Source: Actinophytocola sp044466355 | Lineage (GTDB): Bacteria > Actinomycetota > Actinomycetes > Mycobacteriales > Pseudonocardiaceae | Assembly (NCBI RefSeq): GCF_044466355.1 | Contig: NZ_JBITMQ010000002.1 | Span: forward strand, 310,001 to 374,000 | Reading direction: 5' to 3' | Length of the DNA: 64,000 nucleotides | Part shown: positions 9,497 through 17,014 of the stretch, piece after piece | How the letters are laid out: each line of letters starts with the position of its first letter | Position numbering within the stretch: position 1 is the first letter of the stretch | Notes under the pieces: generated by a model | Databases searched by the model: none | Seen by the model: only the letters and a program-made list of their open reading frames with translations | Told to the model about the DNA's origin: nothing | Position numbers and translations under genes: made by a program

Positions 9497-10457
9497 GCTG
9501 GTCGACCTGGTGGCCGGGTACCGGACCCGCCAGGGCCTGTTCGGCAGGCGCGGTGAGATCCGGGCCGTGGCCGGGGTGAACCTGACCGTCGCCGCGGGCG
9601 AGACCGTGTGCCTGGTCGGCGAGTCCGGGTGCGGCAAGTCCACTGTGGCCAGAGCGGTGGTGAACCTGATCCGCCCGTTCGAAGGAGAGATCCGGTTCGA
9701 CGGCCGGTCACTGGTCGGGATGAGCCGGGACCAGCGGCGCGAGGTGCAGCTGGTCTTCCAGGACCCGTACGCGTCGCTGAACCCGCGCATGACCGTGCGG
9801 GAGCTGATCACCGAGGCGTGGCGGATCCACCCGGGCGTCGTGGCACGCGACCAGTGGGACGCGGAGGTGGCGTCGCTGCTGGAACGGGTGGGCCTCAACC
9901 CGGCGCACGCGTCGCGGTACCCGCACCAGTTCTCGGGCGGTCAGCGGCAGCGGATCTGCATCGCACGGGCGCTGTCGGTGCGGCCGAGGCTGATCGTGCT
10001 GGACGAGGCGGTGTCCGCGCTGGACGTGTCGATCCAGGCGCAGATCCTCGCGCTGCTGCGGAAGTTGCGGGACGAGCTGGGCGTCGCGTACCTGTTCATC
10101 ACGCACGACCTGGGCGTGGTGCGCCACTTCGCCGACCGCGTCGCGGTGATGCACCTGGGCACGATCGTGGAAACCGGTGACACCGAACAGATCTACCGCT
10201 CCCCCGCGCACCCGTACACGCAGGCGCTGCTGTCGGCCGCACCGAGCGTGGACGACTGGCGCGACCAGGGTGGCGAGGAGATCGTGCTGACCGGCGACGT
10301 CCCGTCACCGCTGCACCCGCCGACCGGATGCCGCTTCCGCACCCGCTGCTGGAAGGCGGACGAGCGGTGCCGCACGGAGGAACCGGCGCTGGAGCCGCAC
10401 GGGACGGACCACCCGGTGGCGTGCCACTACGCGTCGGTCCTCAGTCCGCGCTCCTGA
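9489..10457 (+). CDS. ABC transporter ATP-binding protein, DppF/OppF type
   Basis: A 322-residue second ATPase of the transporter. Walker A GESGCGKS, signature FSGGQRQRI, Walker B LIVLDEAVSALD, H-loop FITHDLG, and the C-terminal CRFRTRCWKADERC cluster are all present. The GTG start overlaps the preceding gene by 8 bp. It is the last gene of the operon; its 3' end overlaps the convergent acetyltransferase gene by 17 bp, and no terminator was found between them. Confidence 0.95.
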
Positions 10458-11388
10458 GGTGCGGGAGGTCCCGCGAGACCTCCCGGAACCCGACGCCGTG
10501 GTACAGCTCCCGCGCGCTGGGGTGTCCTGGTGCGCCGAGGCTGGCGACCGTGGCGTGCGTGGCCCCGGCCGCGCGCGCCAGGTGCATTCCGTGCAGGAGC
10601 ATGGCCCTGCCCAGTCCGAGCCGCCGGAAGCCGGGGTGCGTCCCCACGGGCTCGAACTCGACGGTCTTGTTCACCTCGTCGAGCCACATGATCGTCGAGG
10701 CGGCCATCGTGCCGTCCGGCGCCTCGACGAGAACGTGCAGGTCGCCGCGGTAGGCGGTGGTCAGCCGGACGCCCGCGTAGCTCTCCGCCGTGTAGGTGGT
10801 GGGCGTCCACGCGGCCACGTGAGCCGCGACCGCGGCCGCTGGCCCGGCCCCGTCGGCGGTGCGGAACCGGAACCCGTCCGGCAGCACCGGCTCGGCCACG
10901 TCGGTGAGGTCCCGCTCGTTGAGCTGTGTCCAGTACCCGGTGTCGCCGAGCCCGGCCGGGTCGGGCCCGTAGCCGTGCGCCGCCCACCGCGCCAGGCCGA
11001 ACTCGTCGGCGGCGCCGGGCAGGACCGTGCGCTCGACGTTCCCGGCCGTGTCGTCGAACCAGTCGATCACCTCGTCGAGCAGCGCGGCGTGGTCGGGATG
11101 GACCTGGTAGGCGAGGTAGGCGCCGGTGACGTCCCTGACCGAGCCGTCGTCGCGCCGCACCTGGCGCGGGAGCTGGGCCCAGCCCCACGCCACGAGGTCG
11201 CCGCCGGAGAACCACAGCCCGCGCCGCCAGCTCGCGCCCGCGCTCGCGTGGTCCTTGCCCCAGTTCCACGCCAGCTCACCGTACGACGCGTCGCTGTTCA
11301 CCAGCTCGGGATGGGTGGCGGTGACCCGTTGCGCCAGCTCCTGCATGAGCCGCACGTCCTCGGCGGTCACGGTCTCGACGGTGGTCAT
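10441..11388 (-). CDS. GNAT-family N-acetyltransferase (double-domain)
   Basis: A 315-residue protein with two GNAT-like halves. The C-terminal half keeps the acetyl-CoA binding motif A (EFEPVGTHPGFRRLGLGRAM) and the AxxLYHGVGF ending. The N-terminal half is degenerate. The family transfers acetyl groups to amines; the acceptor is unknown. The ATG at 11388 lies 14 nt after the TPR gene stop, so it is third in the operon with the small peptide gene and the TPR gene. An upstream GTG at 11409 would overlap the TPR gene. Confidence 0.85.
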   Translation of the reverse strand: MTTVETVTAEDVRLMQELAQRVTATHPELVNSDASYGELAWNWGKDHASAGASWRRGLWFSGGDLVAWGWAQLPRQVRRDDGSVRDVTGAYLAYQVHPDHAALLDEVIDWFDDTAGNVERTVLPGAADEFGLARWAAHGYGPDPAGLGDTGYWTQLNERDLTDVAEPVLPDGFRFRTADGAGPAAAVAAHVAAWTPTTYTAESYAGVRLTTAYRGDLHVLVEAPDGTMAASTIMWLDEVNKTVEFEPVGTHPGFRRLGLGRAMLLHGMHLARAAGATHATVASLGAPGHPSARELYHGVGFREVSRDLPHLRSAD

Positions 11389-11402
11389 GGCGCGCCACTG
11401 TG

Positions 11403-13121
11403 TCAGCACTCGGCGACGCCGTCGAACCGGTTTCCCGGCCGGCAGTCCGCGAGCGCGGCGCGGAGTTCGGCGGTGAACTCCTCGTCCGTGCCGTCGTCGA
11501 GGGACAGCGCCGCCGTGAAGTCCGCGGCCGCCGACCGCCGGTCGCCCAGTTCGCGGTGGGCGTGGCCGCGGTTGTAGCGGGTGACGGGGTCGTCGGCGAC
11601 CGACAGCGCGGTGGTGAGGTCGGCGATGGCGGCCGGGACGTCGCCGCGGTCGAACCGGGTGGTGGCGCGGTTCACGAGCGCCTCGGTCAGGTCGGGGCGG
11701 ACCGCGAGCGCACGGGTGAACAACTCGTCGGCGGCGTCGTGCTCACCGCGGTCGGCGTGGACGAGACCGAGTGCGCACAACAGGTGCGGGTCCTCCGGCG
11801 CGACGGCCAGTCCAGCGCGCGCGTCGGATTGCGCACCGTCCGGGTCGCCCAGTTCGTACCGCAGCGCCGACCGGTTCGTGAGCGCGTCGACGTGCCGGGG
11901 GTCCTGCGCCAGAACGCGGTCCAGATCGGCCAGTGCCGCCTCCGGCTCGCCGAGCGACTGGAGCAGGTCGGCCCGGTTGTAGTAGGCCTCCGGGAGGTGC
12001 GGGTGCCACCGGATCGCCGCCGCGCAGTCGGCGACGGCCTCCTCGACCCGGCCCGCCGCCCGCAGCAGCGATGCGCGGTCCACGTAGTACTCCGCGTTGT
12101 ACGGGTCCACCGCGATGACCGCGTCGAGGTCGGCGAGCGCGGCGGCAGGCTGCCGCATGGCCAGGTGGACCTGCGCGCGGTTGTGGACGAGCCGGGCCCG
12201 GTCCTGACGCCGCTCCCCCGGCGCGAGCACGCGGTCGAGCGCGGCGAGGCCATCGTCGATGGTGCGCAGTGCACGCTCGTGGTCGCCCGCCTTGCTGTCG
12301 AGCAACGCGAGCCCTTGACCGTGGAACACGGTCAGCACGGTTCGGCGCGGCTCCGGAAGTTCCGCCGCGAGCGCCATCGCGCGGTCGAGCCACGCACGGG
12401 CGGTTCCCGGGTCGGCGGGCAGGTGCCGGGCGTGCAGCACCCCGAGCGACGCGGACGCCGACATGAGGACCGCGGTGTCCTCAGTGGACGCCGCGGACGC
12501 GACCGCCGCCAGGTAGAGGTCCCGCGCGGCAACGGGTTCACCGAGTGCGGTCAGGCAGGTCGCGAGACCCGTCGTGAACGCCCAGGCGAGGTCCGCGTCC
12601 CCGGCGAGCTCACGGCCGCGGGTCGCGACACGCCGCCCGTGGTCGTAGAAACCTCTGGCAATGGCGGAACCGAGCGCCGCACGCAGCGCCGCGGCATCGG
12701 TGTCCGGTGCCGGCGCGGGCGATCCGCGGTCGAGGTCCAGCGTCAGCGCCGGCACGTGGCGGAGCGCGTCGACCAGCTCGACCGTGGTGCGGTCCGCACG
12801 GTCCACGTTGTGCAGGACGACGTGTGCCGGGGTGTCCCACGCCGCCACGAGTTCGGTCAGGCCGAACGCGAGCGCGCGGGTGCGTGCCGCCGGGTGGAAC
12901 CGGATCTGGACGTCCGCGGCCACGTCGAGCGCGGCCGCCGCCGACCCTGGCAGCAGCGGCGCGAGGTCCGGCACGGCACTGACCAGCTCGACCGCGTGCC
13001 GTTCGACCACTTCCGGTGCGCGGTCGAGGAGTTCCGCGACGACGAGCCTCAGGAACTCGCCGACGCCGCCGTACGGTCCGGCCGCCCACGCGTCGCAGTC
13101 GAACGGTCCGTACGTCGTCAT
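11403..13121 (-). CDS. Tetratricopeptide-repeat protein
   Basis: A 572-residue cytosolic protein. Roughly residues 150-560 are TPR units (for example YYVDRASLLRAAGRVEEAV, YYNRADLLQSLGEPEAALAD, YNRGHAHRELGDRRSAAADF), forming a protein- or peptide-binding superhelix. The first 150 residues (PAHVVLHNVDRADRTTVELV) may be a remnant of an ATPase-like domain, but no Walker motif is seen. The start is ATG with GAGGAG 5 nt upstream. It follows the 27-aa peptide gene by 26 bp and precedes the GNAT gene, suggesting that it binds that peptide or a partner. Confidence 0.85.
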   Translation of the reverse strand: MTTYGPFDCDAWAAGPYGGVGEFLRLVVAELLDRAPEVVERHAVELVSAVPDLAPLLPGSAAAALDVAADVQIRFHPAARTRALAFGLTELVAAWDTPAHVVLHNVDRADRTTVELVDALRHVPALTLDLDRGSPAPAPDTDAAALRAALGSAIARGFYDHGRRVATRGRELAGDADLAWAFTTGLATCLTALGEPVAARDLYLAAVASAASTEDTAVLMSASASLGVLHARHLPADPGTARAWLDRAMALAAELPEPRRTVLTVFHGQGLALLDSKAGDHERALRTIDDGLAALDRVLAPGERRQDRARLVHNRAQVHLAMRQPAAALADLDAVIAVDPYNAEYYVDRASLLRAAGRVEEAVADCAAAIRWHPHLPEAYYNRADLLQSLGEPEAALADLDRVLAQDPRHVDALTNRSALRYELGDPDGAQSDARAGLAVAPEDPHLLCALGLVHADRGEHDAADELFTRALAVRPDLTEALVNRATTRFDRGDVPAAIADLTTALSVADDPVTRYNRGHAHRELGDRRSAAADFTAALSLDDGTDEEFTAELRAALADCRPGNRFDGVAEC

Positions 13122-13147
13122 GACGCTCCTCGACCGCGGCACTCAGC

Positions 13148-13231
13148 TCACCAGCACCACTCGATCCACAGCCTGCGCGAGCCGGCCGTCAACCGCGTGC
13201 CGCCCGCCTTCTTCGCGGTCACCTTCTTCAT
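13148..13231 (-). CDS. 27-residue cationic peptide with Trp/Cys-rich C-terminus, candidate precursor or signal peptide
   Basis: A short open frame with a near-perfect ribosome binding site (GGAGGTG, 5 nt spacing) and ATG start. The N-terminal part is basic (MKKVTAKKAGGTRLT); the last seven residues are LWIEWCW. It lies 26 bp before the TPR gene on the same strand and is probably the first gene of that operon. The layout, a short basic leader followed by an aromatic/Cys C-terminus, looks like a RiPP precursor, but no modifying enzyme other than the GNAT is nearby. No family recognised. Confidence rests on the Shine-Dalgarno site and spacing. Confidence 0.5.
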   Translation of the reverse strand: MKKVTAKKAGGTRLTAGSRRLWIEWCW

Positions 13232-13443
13232 GCCACACCTCCGAACCACCGTGCCCATCGTGATCACGTGGACCGTACTCGCGGCGAAACACGCTGGTAC
13301 AGAGCCATTCGCTGGAGTCGGCACCCCGAATTCCGGGAGGACGGAATACGGCCACCCGGCCGAGCGGCGTTCGTCCAGTGCGGTGCCGCGAATTCGGCCG
13401 CACCCTTCGCGCGGGCACGCGCAGCACCGCCGGGTGAAACGCG

Positions 13444-13480
13444 GCAGGGCCGGTCGGGGAAACCCCTCGACCGGCCCTGC
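13444..13480 (-). terminator. katG terminator hairpin
   Basis: GCAGGGCCGGTCGGGG pairs with CCCC(T)CGACCGGCCCTGC around an AAA loop, with one bulged T. The hairpin begins 14 bp after the katG stop codon. Confidence 0.75.
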
Positions 13481-13494
13481 GCACGGGACGAGAC

Positions 13495-15729
13495 TCAGAC
13501 CAGGTCGTACCGGTCCAGCATCATGACCTTGTCCCAGGCGGCCACGAAGTCGCGCACGAACTTCTCCTTGGCGTCGTCGCTCGCGTAGACCTCGGCGACG
13601 GCACGCAGCTCGGAGTTCGAGCCGAACACGAGGTCGACCCGGGAGCCGGTCCACCTGACCTCACCGGTGGCGCGGTCGCGACCCTCGAACACCTCCGCGT
13701 CCCCGGACACCGGCGTCCACTCCGTGTCCATGTCGAGCAGGTTCGCGAAGAAGTCGTTGGTCAGCGACCCCGGCGTCGACGTCAGCACACCGAGCGCGGT
13801 CTGCTGGTGGTTCGCGCCGAGGACACGAAGACCACCGACGAGCACGGTCATCTCGGGCGCGCTCAGGTTCAGCAGGTTCGCGCGGTCGACCAGCAGGTAC
13901 TCCGACGGGAGGTGGCCGTTCTTGCCGCGGTAGTTGCGGAACCCGTCGGCCTTCGGCTCCAGCGCGACGAACGACTCGACGTCGGTCTGCTCCTGCGACG
14001 CGTCGGTGCGGCCCGGTGTGAACGGCACGGTGACGTCGACGCCGGCGTTCTTGGCGGCCTGCTCGACCGCCGCGACGCCACCCAGCACGATCAGGTCGGC
14101 CAGCGAGACCTTCTTGCCGCCGGTCTGCTCGCCGTTGAAGGCCTCCTGGACGCTCTCCAGGGTGCGCAGCACCTGCGCGAGCTCGTCGGGCTGGTTGACC
14201 TCCCACTCACGCTGCGGCGCGAGACGCAGCCGGGCACCGTTGGCGCCACCGCGCTTGTCGCTGCCGCGGAACGTCGAGGCGGACGCCCACGCGGTGGTGA
14301 CCAGCTGCGACACCGACAGGCCGGAGGACAGGACCCGCTCCTTGAGCGCGGCCACGTCGGCCTCGTCGACCAGCTCGTGGTCGACGGCGGGGACGCGGTC
14401 CTGCCACAGCAGCTCCTCCTGCGGCACCAGCGGGCCGAGGTAGCGCTGGATCGGGCCCATGTCGCGGTGGGTCAGCTTGAACCAGGCACGGGCGAACGCG
14501 TCGGCGAACTCCTGCGGGTTCTCGTAGAACCGCCGCGAGATCGGCTCGTAGATCGGGTCGAACCGCAGCGCGAGGTCGGTGGTGAGCATGCCGGGCGCGC
14601 GGTCGAGGGCGCCGCTCTCCGGGTCGGGCACGGTGCCCGAGGCGGCGTTGTTCTTCGGCCGCCACTGGTTCGCGCCGGCCGGGCTCGTGGTGAGCTCCCA
14701 GTCGTAGGTGAACAGGTTGTGGAAGAACCAGTTGCTCCACTGGGTCGGCGTCGAGGTCCAGGTGACCTCGAGACCGCTGGTGATCGCGTCCCGGCCCTTG
14801 CCGGAACCGAAGGAGTTCTTCCAGCCGAGACCCTGCTCCTCGAGCGGGGCGCCCTCGGGCTCGGCGCCGACGTGCACGTCCGGGTTGGCCGCGCCGTGGG
14901 TCTTGCCGAAGGTGTGGCCACCGGCGATGAGCGCGACGGTCTCCTCGTCGTTCATCGCCATGCGGCGGAAGGTCTCGCGGATGTCGCGGGCCGCGGCGAG
15001 CGGGTCCGGGTTGCCGTTGGGGCCCTCCGGGTTGACGTAGATGAGTCCCATCTGGACGGCGGCGAGCGGGTTCTCCAGCTGGCGGTCACCGCTGTAGCGC
15101 TCGTCGCCGAGCCAGGTGCGCTCGGGGCCCCAGTACACGTCCTCGTCGGGCTCCCACACGTCGGCGCGGCCACCGGCGAAGCCGAAGGTGGTGAAGCCCA
15201 TGGTCTCCAGGGCGCGGTTGCCCGTGAAGATCATCAGGTCGGCCCAGGAGATCCTGCGGCCGTACTTCTTCTTGACCGGCCACAGCAGACGGCGGGCCTT
15301 GTCGAGGTTGCCGTTGTCCGGCCAGCTGTTCAGCGGCGCGAACCGCTGCATGCCCGCGCCCGCGCCACCGCGGCCGTCCTCGATGCGGTAGGTGCCCGCG
15401 CTGTGCCACGCCATGCGGACCATCAGCGGCCCGTAGTTGCCGAAGTCGGCGGGCCACCAGTCCTGCGAGGTGGTCAGCACCTCGTCGACGTCCCTGGCCA
15501 GCTCGTCGAGGTCGACGCCGGCGAACGCGGCCGCGTAGTCGAAGTCCCCGCCCATGGGGTCGGCCACCGGGTTGTGCTTGCGCAGGATCGCGAGGTTCAG
15601 CCGGTTCGGCCACCAGTCACGGTTGCTCCCACCCTCGGTCGGGTGGTTGAAACGCCCCGAGGAGACCGGGCACCCGCCGGCGCCCTCGGTGTTCATCTCT
15701 CCAACGACGGCGTCAGGACTGTCAGACAC
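13495..15729 (-). CDS. katG: Catalase-peroxidase KatG
   Basis: A 744-residue bifunctional haem enzyme that removes hydrogen peroxide and has broad peroxidase activity. The distal site Arg-Trp-His is in RMAWHSAGTYR near residue 105, and the Tyr and Met of the Met-Tyr-Trp adduct are in GLIYVNPEGPNGNPDP and the following helical region. The length fits the two-domain fold. It follows the Fur-type regulator gene by 16 bp, the classic actinobacterial furA-katG unit, so it is expected to be induced by peroxide. A strong hairpin follows. Confidence 0.98.
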   Translation of the reverse strand: MSDSPDAVVGEMNTEGAGGCPVSSGRFNHPTEGGSNRDWWPNRLNLAILRKHNPVADPMGGDFDYAAAFAGVDLDELARDVDEVLTTSQDWWPADFGNYGPLMVRMAWHSAGTYRIEDGRGGAGAGMQRFAPLNSWPDNGNLDKARRLLWPVKKKYGRRISWADLMIFTGNRALETMGFTTFGFAGGRADVWEPDEDVYWGPERTWLGDERYSGDRQLENPLAAVQMGLIYVNPEGPNGNPDPLAAARDIRETFRRMAMNDEETVALIAGGHTFGKTHGAANPDVHVGAEPEGAPLEEQGLGWKNSFGSGKGRDAITSGLEVTWTSTPTQWSNWFFHNLFTYDWELTTSPAGANQWRPKNNAASGTVPDPESGALDRAPGMLTTDLALRFDPIYEPISRRFYENPQEFADAFARAWFKLTHRDMGPIQRYLGPLVPQEELLWQDRVPAVDHELVDEADVAALKERVLSSGLSVSQLVTTAWASASTFRGSDKRGGANGARLRLAPQREWEVNQPDELAQVLRTLESVQEAFNGEQTGGKKVSLADLIVLGGVAAVEQAAKNAGVDVTVPFTPGRTDASQEQTDVESFVALEPKADGFRNYRGKNGHLPSEYLLVDRANLLNLSAPEMTVLVGGLRVLGANHQQTALGVLTSTPGSLTNDFFANLLDMDTEWTPVSGDAEVFEGRDRATGEVRWTGSRVDLVFGSNSELRAVAEVYASDDAKEKFVRDFVAAWDKVMMLDRYDLV

Positions 15730-15745
15730 GGGAATCCTTCCAGGA

Positions 15746-16183
15746 TCAGGGGTTGGTGCTCGTTGCGGTGGAACAGTCGGGGCACAGGCCCCGGTAGACG
15801 ACCTCGGCCTCGTCGATGACGAAACCGTGGTCGTCGGACGCGATCAGACAGGGGGCGCTGCCGACGGCGCAGTCGACGTCGGCGATCACGCCGCACGACC
15901 GGCAGACGACGTGGTGGTGGTTGTCGCCGACCCGCGCCTCGTACCGCGCCACGGACCCCGGCGGCTCGATCCGCCGCAGCAGCCCGGCCGTGGTGAGTGC
16001 GCGCAGGACGTCGTAGACGGCCTGGTGGGAGACTCCGCCGAGATCCGCGCGCACGATACCGATGATCGAATCCGTGTCGGCGTGCGGATGGTCGTGCACC
16101 GCGGACATCACCGCCATCCGGGGGCGCGTCACACGCAGCGCGGCGTCGCGCAGCATGCGTTCGAAGTCCGACGTCGTGGGCAC
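15746..16183 (-). CDS. furA: Fur-family transcriptional repressor (FurA/CatR type)
   Basis: A 145-residue regulator with an N-terminal winged helix (RVTRPRMAVMSAVHDHPHADTDSI) and C-terminal dimer domain. The metal ligands are visible in NHHHVVCRSCG and in the later GLCPDCS, giving a four-Cys structural zinc site. As in mycobacteria and Streptomyces, it is upstream of and co-transcribed with katG, where it acts as a peroxide-responsive repressor. The TCAAG-T-CTTGA palindrome 32-42 bp upstream is a likely operator. Confidence 0.93.
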   Translation of the reverse strand: MPTTSDFERMLRDAALRVTRPRMAVMSAVHDHPHADTDSIIGIVRADLGGVSHQAVYDVLRALTTAGLLRRIEPPGSVARYEARVGDNHHHVVCRSCGVIADVDCAVGSAPCLIASDDHGFVIDEAEVVYRGLCPDCSTATSTNP

Positions 16184-16214
16184 GGGCGCAGTCTTGCGAC
16201 TTTTCTGGAACGAG

Positions 16215-16225
16215 TCAAGTCTTGA
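16215..16225. promoter_or_regulatory. Probable FurA operator
   Basis: TCAAGTCTTGA is a perfect 5-1-5 inverted repeat upstream of the furA-katG operon, where autoregulation of FurA is expected. It lies just past the end of the HNH gene, in a short AT-richer stretch that also holds a candidate -10 region. Confidence 0.5.
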
Positions 16226-16228
16226 AGG

Positions 16229-16891
16229 TCAACAGTGCGTGAGGACACCCCGCAGGGCGTCCCGCTCGTCCCGGTCCACGGTCAGGTCGTACTTGTCCTT
16301 GGTGAGCACCCAGCGGACCGCGTACCCGCACCGGTTCTGCTCGGGCAGCCAGCTGGCGGGGTCCTGGTCGCCCTTCTGCCGGTTCGAGGTCGCGGACACC
16401 ACGAGGAGCTGGTCGAGGTCGTTGGCGAACGCCTCCCGCTGGTCGCGGGTCCACTTCCGGGTACCGCTGCGCGCCGCCTCGGCCAGCGGCACGAGGTGGT
16501 CCAGGTCGGCGTCGCTCGCGTCGTGGAGCACCACACCGTCGTAGTCGGACACCCACGTCCCGGACACTGCCCGGCACGCGTCGTCGGTCTTCACGCCGGT
16601 GCCCTGCCGCTGGAGCGCCACCTCGCGCGTATTGCACCCGTCGCCCTGCCCGGACCAGTGTGGCCACTGGTCCCGGTCGTACCGGAACCCGGTGTCCTCC
16701 TCGGCGACGGTGAGCCCGTCGAGCACGGTCAGCGCGGTCGCGGGGTCGGCGGGCAGCGGCTCGGTCTCCTTCCCGGTCTCGTCGGCCCGGGTGGGGTCGC
16801 CGGTGAACCACCAGACGGCGACCGCGACCGCGACGGCGACGAGGAGACCGAGCAGACGACCGGTGGAGCGAGAACGAGCGCGGGGGGACAC
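16229..16891 (-). CDS. Membrane-anchored or secreted HNH endonuclease-family protein (DUF1524-like)
   Basis: A 220-residue protein. Residues 12-29 (GRLLGLLVAVAVAVAVWW) are a signal anchor. The C-terminal half has the DUF1524/HNH pattern: DLDHLVPLAEA (catalytic His), LDQLLVVSATSNRQKGDQDP and WLPEQNRCGYAVRW. Such proteins are common secreted nucleases in actinomycetes. The GTG at 16891 is preferred because a longer start at 16972 would run through the inverted repeat at 16948-16992. Confidence 0.85.
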   Translation of the reverse strand: MSPRARSRSTGRLLGLLVAVAVAVAVWWFTGDPTRADETGKETEPLPADPATALTVLDGLTVAEEDTGFRYDRDQWPHWSGQGDGCNTREVALQRQGTGVKTDDACRAVSGTWVSDYDGVVLHDASDADLDHLVPLAEAARSGTRKWTRDQREAFANDLDQLLVVSATSNRQKGDQDPASWLPEQNRCGYAVRWVLTKDKYDLTVDRDERDALRGVLTHC

Positions 16892-16947
16892 GCAGGTGAT
16901 CTTTCCACCACCGGGCCCACTACCCCGGCAAGGGCACGCCCACTGCG

Positions 16948-16992
16948 TGAAGGACGCTTTCGGGACACTCAACGTCCCGAAAGCGTCCTTCA
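16948..16992 (-). terminator. Terminator-like long inverted repeat
   Basis: TGAAGGACGCTTTCGGGAC and its exact reverse complement form a 19-bp stem with a 7-nt loop, 23 bp past the stop of the SGNH hydrolase gene. The right half (16968-16998) recurs almost unchanged at 30165-30195, again just downstream of a minus-strand gene, so it is a repeated element used as a terminator. Confidence 0.75.
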
Positions 16993-17014
16993 GGGCATCA
17001 GCGGCCGCCGCTGG

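Noticed and set aside
11400..13526. A 708-codon open frame on the plus strand
   Set aside because: It is antisense to the TPR gene, rich in Arg and Val, and has no recognisable domain; high GC content creates such frames. Similar long shadows at 13807-15819, 16235-18646 and 30005-32371 were dropped for the same reason.
16892..16972. Longer start for the HNH gene at 16972
   Set aside because: It would translate through the perfect inverted repeat and put 27 extra residues before the signal anchor.
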